Origin: Thermohalobaculum sp038524325
Lineage (GTDB): Bacteria; Pseudomonadota; Alphaproteobacteria; Rhodobacterales; Rhodobacteraceae
Assembly (NCBI GenBank): GCA_038524325.1
Contig: JBCBIS010000233.1
Coordinates: 1-5,819 of the forward strand
Direction of reading: 5' to 3'
Length of the DNA: 5,819 nucleotides
Under the pieces are notes generated by a model. The model made no database searches, had not been told where the DNA came from, and saw nothing but the letters and a program-made list of their open reading frames with translations. The position numbers and the translations under genes were made by a program. Below are positions 1-5,819 of this stretch, piece after piece (the stretch's first letter is position 1; the number at the start of each line of letters is the position of its first letter).

Positions 1-2
1 GT

Positions 3-362
3 CCTGCGATGGCCCTGGAGCCGATCACGCCCCGGGAGTTTCAGGACTATGCCGAGGGGTACACCCTGTATTTCGAGCATGACGGCGAGCCGTTTGGATC
101 GGAGAGCTTCGATGAAGGCGGGGCGGTGACCTGGCGCTATCGGGACGGGGTCTGTGTCGATGGCGTCTGGCGTGCGCATGGCGCGCAGATCTGTTTCTAC
201 TACGGCGACCCTCAGGGCGTGTTGTGCTGGCGGATGCTGCGCGATGGCGATCAGCTGCTGGCGCGGCTGCTGGGCGATGCCGAGAATGCGGGGATGGAAT
301 TGCAGATCACCCGCCGAGACCGGGAGCCGCTGATCTGCGGCGGGCCGGGGACTGACCTCTAG
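3..362 (+). CDS. Small probably secreted protein of unknown function (5' end outside window)
   Basis: The frame is open to the left edge and ends at TAG 360-362. An ATG at 9-11 gives 117 residues, but I think it lies inside the gene. The residues Pro-Ala-Met-Ala followed by Leu-Glu-Pro look like the end of a signal peptide with an A-M-A cleavage site, and no ribosome binding site is visible in the 8 bases before the ATG. Counting from that ATG, the mature part is rich in aromatic and acidic residues and has Cys at 49, 62, 73 and 110. The spacing pattern is W-x-Y-x-D-G-x-C, then G-x-W, then I-C-F-x-Y, then C-W. I recall similar small exported proteins in Rhodobacteraceae, loosely like the DUF995 type, but cannot name a function. 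The cysteines could form disulfides in the periplasm (inference). The gene converges on secA with a 182-base gap. The coding call is fairly sure; the export call is moderate. Confidence 0.75.
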   Translation, partial: PAMALEPITPREFQDYAEGYTLYFEHDGEPFGSESFDEGGAVTWRYRDGVCVDGVWRAHGAQICFYYGDPQGVLCWRMLRDGDQLLARLLGDAENAGMELQITRRDREPLICGGPGTDL

Positions 363-544
363 CTTTGGATGAATCTGCGGCGGTTTAGCCGGCGTTCGCG
401 CCGAGGGCGCTCACATATCTTGTGTTGCGCGCCGCCTCCGGCGTCGCTCGACCCCTCCCGGCCTCCCCAAGGGGAGGGGCGCCAGTGGCGGCCGTTTTGC
501 TGCGCAGTGGCAGGGCGTGCCGTTTGGGTCGCGCGCGCGGCTGA
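363..544. other. Convergent intergenic gap rich in inverted repeats
   Basis: No convincing gene lies here. Short ORFs run through on both strands, but they are Arg/Pro/Ala-rich, run into the end of secA, and lack a ribosome binding site. The gap holds several short GC-rich hairpins. One at 390-403 has a 5-bp stem and a TTCG loop. One at 430-443 has CGCCG arms and a 4-base loop. A stronger one lies at 452-479 and is listed separately. The mixture of palindromes and low-complexity GC-rich sequence is typical of dispersed intergenic repeats, but copy number cannot be judged from one window. Confidence 0.5.
452..479. terminator. GC-rich inverted repeat, candidate bidirectional terminator
   Basis: Two overlapping foldings are visible. 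The inner one has arms CCTCCC (462-467) and GGGAGG (472-477) around a 4-base loop, which reads CTTG on the secA strand, a stable loop type. The outer alternative pairs CCCCTCCC (452-459) with GGGAGGGG (472-479). The position between the stop codons of two converging genes suits a shared terminator. Neither side has the T-run of a classical intrinsic terminator, so it may only slow polymerase, protect 3' ends, or be part of a repeat element. Confidence 0.35.
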
Positions 545-3589
<3,045 letters not shown>

Positions 3590-3600
3590 GGGGTGTCTTT

Positions 3601-3605
3601 TCCTC
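3601..3605 (-). promoter_or_regulatory. secA ribosome binding site
   Basis: On the minus strand GAGGA lies 11 bases before the ATG at 3589-3587, followed by an A-rich stretch. The spacing is slightly long but usable. The two in-frame upstream ATGs (3644-3646 and 3710-3712) lack a comparable purine run, so this site decides the start. Confidence 0.6.
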
Positions 3606-3653
3606 GCTGGCCTGCGCGATGCTGCGGCATGGCCGTAATTATCCATGATGGCG

Positions 3654-3673
3654 CTTGCCCGGCTGCGGACAAG
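3654..3673 (-). promoter_or_regulatory. Hairpin in the secA leader RNA
   Basis: On the secA strand CTTGTCC and GGGCAAG form a 7-bp stem (one G-U pair) around the 6-base loop GCAGCC. In the opposite-strand RNA the same site has a C-A mismatch, so the structure is better formed in the secA transcript. It sits 64-84 bases upstream of the secA start and downstream of the proposed promoter. A role in tuning secA expression, or as a DNA operator, is inference only. Confidence 0.35.
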
Positions 3674-3709
3674 GTCATAAGTCTGGCGCTCGTGGCAGCC
3701 ACCGCTGTT

Positions 3710-3738
3710 CATCTATTGAGGGGGTTCCGGGCTGTCAA
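3710..3738 (-). promoter_or_regulatory. Probable secA promoter
   Basis: Read on the minus strand, a perfect -35 hexamer TTGACA (3738-3733) is followed after 17 bases by TAGATG (3715-3710), or after 16 by ATAGAT. The -10 is a weak match, but the -35 is exact and the position is sensible. The transcript would begin near 3703, giving a leader of about 110 bases. This also argues against translation starting at 3712. Confidence 0.5.
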
Positions 3739-3758
3739 TGTTCCGGCGCCCGCAGACC

Positions 3759-3786
3759 CGCGACCGCAGCGGACAACTCGGTCGCG
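3759..3786 (+). promoter_or_regulatory. Hairpin just upstream of the isomerase ribosome binding site
   Basis: CGCGACCG (3759-3766) and CGGTCGCG (3779-3786) are perfect 8-bp inverted arms around a 12-base loop. The right arm also overlaps a self-complementary 10-mer, GGTCGCGACC (3780-3789). The structure ends 7 bases before the Shine-Dalgarno run, close enough to affect ribosome access or mRNA stability. It may instead be a protein-binding palindrome. Function is not shown by the sequence. Confidence 0.4.
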
Positions 3787-3793
3787 ACCCCGT

Positions 3794-3800
3794 GAGGAGA
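3794..3800 (+). promoter_or_regulatory. Ribosome binding site of the isomerase gene
   Basis: GAGGAGA is a strong match to the anti-Shine-Dalgarno sequence and lies 4 bases before ATG 3805. It fixes that start firmly, in contrast to the weak sites of the genes on either side. Confidence 0.85.
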
Positions 3801-3804
3801 CGAC

Positions 3805-4755
3805 ATGCTGAACCCCATCCGCCCGACCGGCCTCGCGGCCTTCCTGGCCCTGGCTCTGACCAGCGTGCCTCTGATGGCTCAGACCACCGGCGAAGGCGCG
3901 GCGGAACCCGCAGCAACCGAGACCGATGCCGGAGCCGAGGCTGAAGCGGCGCCGCAGGTCTTGACGGAGTATGATGCGAGCACGGTCGTCCTGACCGTCA
4001 ACGGGGCCGACATCACGCTGGGCGAGTTGATCGCGGTGCGCCAGACACTGCCGGAGGAGTATCAGCGCCTTCCGGGCGAGGTTCTGATGGATGCGCTCTC
4101 GGATCAGTTCGCCACCCAGACCCTGCTGGCCGAGGCGGCCCGCGCCGCCGGTGTCGGCAATCGCAACGACGTGATGATGCGGCTCAAGACCCAGGAGCAG
4201 GCGCTGCTGGCCGAGACGTATCTGCGTCAGGAAATCCTCAAACGCGTCACCGAGGACCGGGTCCGCGAGACCTATGACCAGCAATATTCCGGGGCCGAAC
4301 CGCAGGAGGAAGTCCGCGCCGGCCATATTCTGGTCGAGACCGAGGAAGAGGCCAAGTCGATCAAGGCCGAGATCGATGGCGGGGCCACCTTCGCCGAGAT
4401 GGCCGCCAAGCACGGCACCGATGGCACTGCGCAGAATGGCGGCGATCTGGGCTGGTTCGTGAAAACCGACATGGTTCCCGAGTTCGCCGAAGCCGCCTTC
4501 GCGATGGAGGCAGGCACGATCTCGGATCCGGTGCAGTCGCCCTTTGGCTGGCACCTGATCAAACTCGACGAGCGCCGCCCCCGCGCCGCCCCGCCGCTCG
4601 AGCAGGTCTATCCGGAGATCCAGGGCCAACTGATCCAACAGGCCGAGCGTGAGGTGATCGAGGGAATCCTCGCGGACAGAGACGTCACCCGCCCCGAGAT
4701 CGGCGTCCCGGGCGACGCGATCAAAGAAGATGCGCTGCTGGCGCCAGCCGAGTAA
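3805..4755 (+). CDS. Periplasmic parvulin-type peptidyl-prolyl cis-trans isomerase (PpiC/PrsA/SurA-like)
   Basis: This 316-residue protein should speed cis-trans isomerisation of prolyl bonds in exported proteins. Residues 1-25 form a signal peptide: a basic start, a hydrophobic core LAAFLALALTSVPL, and a cleavage site after LMA. There is no lipobox Cys, so a soluble periplasmic form is expected. Residues 26-52 are an acidic Ala/Glu linker. Residues 53-165 are a helical SurA_N-like chaperone part. The rotamase domain covers about 170-258, with the typical H174-I-L-V, D206 in the position taken by Cys or Asp in parvulins, GGDLGWF (212-218), M223, and PFGWHLIKL with His250. About 55 residues follow as a tail. 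The gene is divergent from secA and lies 9 bases before argJ in the same frame, so the two are probably co-transcribed. The family is clear; the exact subtype and substrates are not. Confidence 0.95.
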   Translation: MLNPIRPTGLAAFLALALTSVPLMAQTTGEGAAEPAATETDAGAEAEAAPQVLTEYDASTVVLTVNGADITLGELIAVRQTLPEEYQRLPGEVLMDALSDQFATQTLLAEAARAAGVGNRNDVMMRLKTQEQALLAETYLRQEILKRVTEDRVRETYDQQYSGAEPQEEVRAGHILVETEEEAKSIKAEIDGGATFAEMAAKHGTDGTAQNGGDLGWFVKTDMVPEFAEAAFAMEAGTISDPVQSPFGWHLIKLDERRPRAAPPLEQVYPEIQGQLIQQAEREVIEGILADRDVTRPEIGVPGDAIKEDALLAPAE

Positions 4756-4764
4756 GCTGCCGCT

Positions 4765-5819
4765 TTGGCCGACGCGAAGAAGACAGACAGCGCGAAGAAG
4801 CGCACCAAGAAACTGGCGAAACGGCGGGCGAAACTTGCCGAACTGACGGCGGAGATCGCCGCGCTCGAGGCTGAGTTGGGCGAAGAAGCACCCGAGGTGG
4901 AGGAGGGGCTCTCCCCCCTCGCGCCCGATGGGTTCCCTGATCTGCCCGCGGTTGCGGGGGTGCGTCTCGCCACCGCGGCGGCCGAGGTCAAATATACCGG
5001 CCGGACCGATGTGATGCTGGCCGAACTCGCCCCAGGCACCGCGATGGCGGGCAGCTTTACCCGCTCGGAGACGCGGGCGGCCCCGGTCCTCTGGTGCCAG
5101 GAGAAACTGCCCGAACTCGCCGAGAAGGCCGGCACCGGGCGACGTAAACTGGGCATCCTGGTCAATTCCGGCAATGCCAATGCGTTTACCGGCAGCAATG
5201 GCATGACGGCGGTGGCGGAGATCGCCACCGCCACCGCCAAGGCGCTGGGCACGGCCAACGGGCATGTCCTGATGGCCTCGACCGGCGTGATCGGCGAGCC
5301 GCTGCCGAGCGACCGCATCACCGGGGTCCTCGGCACTCTGATCAACGATCTCGGCGCGGATGGGTTCGAAGCGGCGGCCCGCGCGATCATGACCACCGAC
5401 ACCTACCCGAAAGGGGCGGGCCTGACCGTCGAACTCGATGGCGCGCCGGTCGCAATCTCCGGCATCGCCAAGGGTTCGGGCATGATCGCCCCGGATATGG
5501 CCACGATGCTGGTTTTTATCTTCACCGATTGCGCCATCGCCCAGCCCCTGCTGCAGGCGACGGTGGCCCGGTTGACCGGCAGCACCTTCAACGCGATCAC
5601 TGTGGACAGCGACACCTCGACCTCGGACACGCTTCTGGTTGCCGCCACGGGCAAGGCGCCGATGCCGCCGATTCTCAGCCGCCGCGACCGGCGCTTCGCT
5701 GCCTTCGAGGCGGGGCTGGCCGAGGTGATGCGCGATCTCGCCCTTCTGGTCGTGCGCGATGGCGAGGGGGCCAGCAAGCTGGTCGAGATCACCGTCTCGG
5801 GCGCCAAGACCGACCGGGC
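4765..5819 (+). CDS. argJ: ArgJ, bifunctional ornithine acetyltransferase / N-acetylglutamate synthase (3' end outside window)
   Basis: ArgJ moves acetyl from N-acetylornithine to glutamate, and usually also makes N-acetylglutamate from acetyl-CoA, in the cyclic arginine pathway of the cytoplasm. Visible motifs (numbered from TTG 4765): the core begins SPLAPDGFPDLP at 50; NSGNANAFTG at 134; MASTGVIGE with Thr173-Gly174, the oxyanion-hole pair; KGSGMIAPDMATML at 236-249, where the precursor cuts itself before Thr247, the N-terminal nucleophile of the beta chain; and NAITVDSDTSTSDT at 276. 351 codons are present and perhaps 60 or more are missing. No in-frame ATG exists before the core. The frame is blocked at 4753-4755 by the isomerase stop, so TTG 4765 is the earliest start; GTG 4897 is an alternative. 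A start at TTG adds 49 residues: a Lys-rich stretch, then a leucine heptad coil. No clear Shine-Dalgarno precedes the TTG, so reinitiation after the isomerase is likely. Confidence 0.95.
   Translation, partial: MADAKKTDSAKKRTKKLAKRRAKLAELTAEIAALEAELGEEAPEVEEGLSPLAPDGFPDLPAVAGVRLATAAAEVKYTGRTDVMLAELAPGTAMAGSFTRSETRAAPVLWCQEKLPELAEKAGTGRRKLGILVNSGNANAFTGSNGMTAVAEIATATAKALGTANGHVLMASTGVIGEPLPSDRITGVLGTLINDLGADGFEAAARAIMTTDTYPKGAGLTVELDGAPVAISGIAKGSGMIAPDMATMLVFIFTDCAIAQPLLQATVARLTGSTFNAITVDSDTSTSDTLLVAATGKAPMPPILSRRDRRFAAFEAGLAEVMRDLALLVVRDGEGASKLVEITVSGAKTDR

Noticed and set aside
390..403. TTCG-loop hairpin as an intrinsic terminator of the left-edge gene
   Set aside because: The stem is only 5 bp, the loop-closing pair is not the extra-stable type, and no T-run follows.
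412..424. CACATATCTTGTG palindrome as an NrdR-type regulatory box
   Set aside because: The right half is out of register with the NrdR consensus, and the site lies between two gene ends with no promoter to control.
3655..3683. Plus-strand promoter TTGCCC with CATAAG or TAAGTC for the isomerase gene
   Set aside because: The better -10 match has only a 15-base spacer and the 17-base option is a poor hexamer. A promoter must exist in this gap but I cannot place it.
3590..3712. N-terminal extension of SecA by 41 residues to the ATG at 3710-3712, or 19 residues to 3644-3646
   Set aside because: The added residues do not resemble any SecA N-terminus, neither ATG has a Shine-Dalgarno, and the farther ATG overlaps the likely -10 element.
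3709..5265. Minus-strand ORF of 518 codons opposite the isomerase and argJ
   Set aside because: It is antisense to two clear genes, rich in Gly, Arg and Leu with no domain, and crosses their boundary. It is a GC-driven shadow.

Overview
The window is GC-rich and densely coding, and it looks like ordinary chromosome from an alphaproteobacterium, most likely of the Rhodobacteraceae/Roseobacter group. The reasons are the SecA sequence type, the high GC content with strong third-position G/C bias, and the order secA / periplasmic parvulin / argJ, which I recall from that family. I see no transposase, integrase, tRNA, rRNA, CRISPR array or phage gene.

Layout from left to right. Positions 1-362 (+) hold the 3' part of a small, probably secreted, cysteine-containing protein of unknown function. 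Its true start is probably left of the window. Positions 363-544 are a convergent intergenic gap with several GC-rich inverted repeats, including a candidate two-way terminator. Positions 545-3589 (-) are secA, the ATPase motor of the Sec preprotein translocase, complete to its zinc-binding tail. Positions 3590-3804 are a divergent regulatory gap. On the minus strand it carries a good -35 element for secA, a leader hairpin and a possible short upstream ORF. On the plus strand it carries a hairpin just before the ribosome binding site of the next gene. Positions 3805-4755 (+) encode a periplasmic parvulin-type peptidyl-prolyl isomerase with a signal peptide. From 4765 (+) to the right edge lies argJ, the bifunctional ornithine acetyltransferase/N-acetylglutamate synthase of arginine biosynthesis. 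It starts at a TTG, has a basic coiled-coil N-terminal extension, and is cut by the window end.

How they fit together: SecA drives export of unfolded proteins, the isomerase is itself a Sec substrate that should help fold exported proteins, and the left-edge protein is probably exported too. argJ shares a transcript with the isomerase by position only; I see no functional link.

The most notable feature is an in-frame insertion of about 97 residues in the second nucleotide-binding domain of SecA, which raises its length from about 917 to 1014 residues. I found no convincing new multi-gene system. The remaining observations are modest regulatory and start-site questions.
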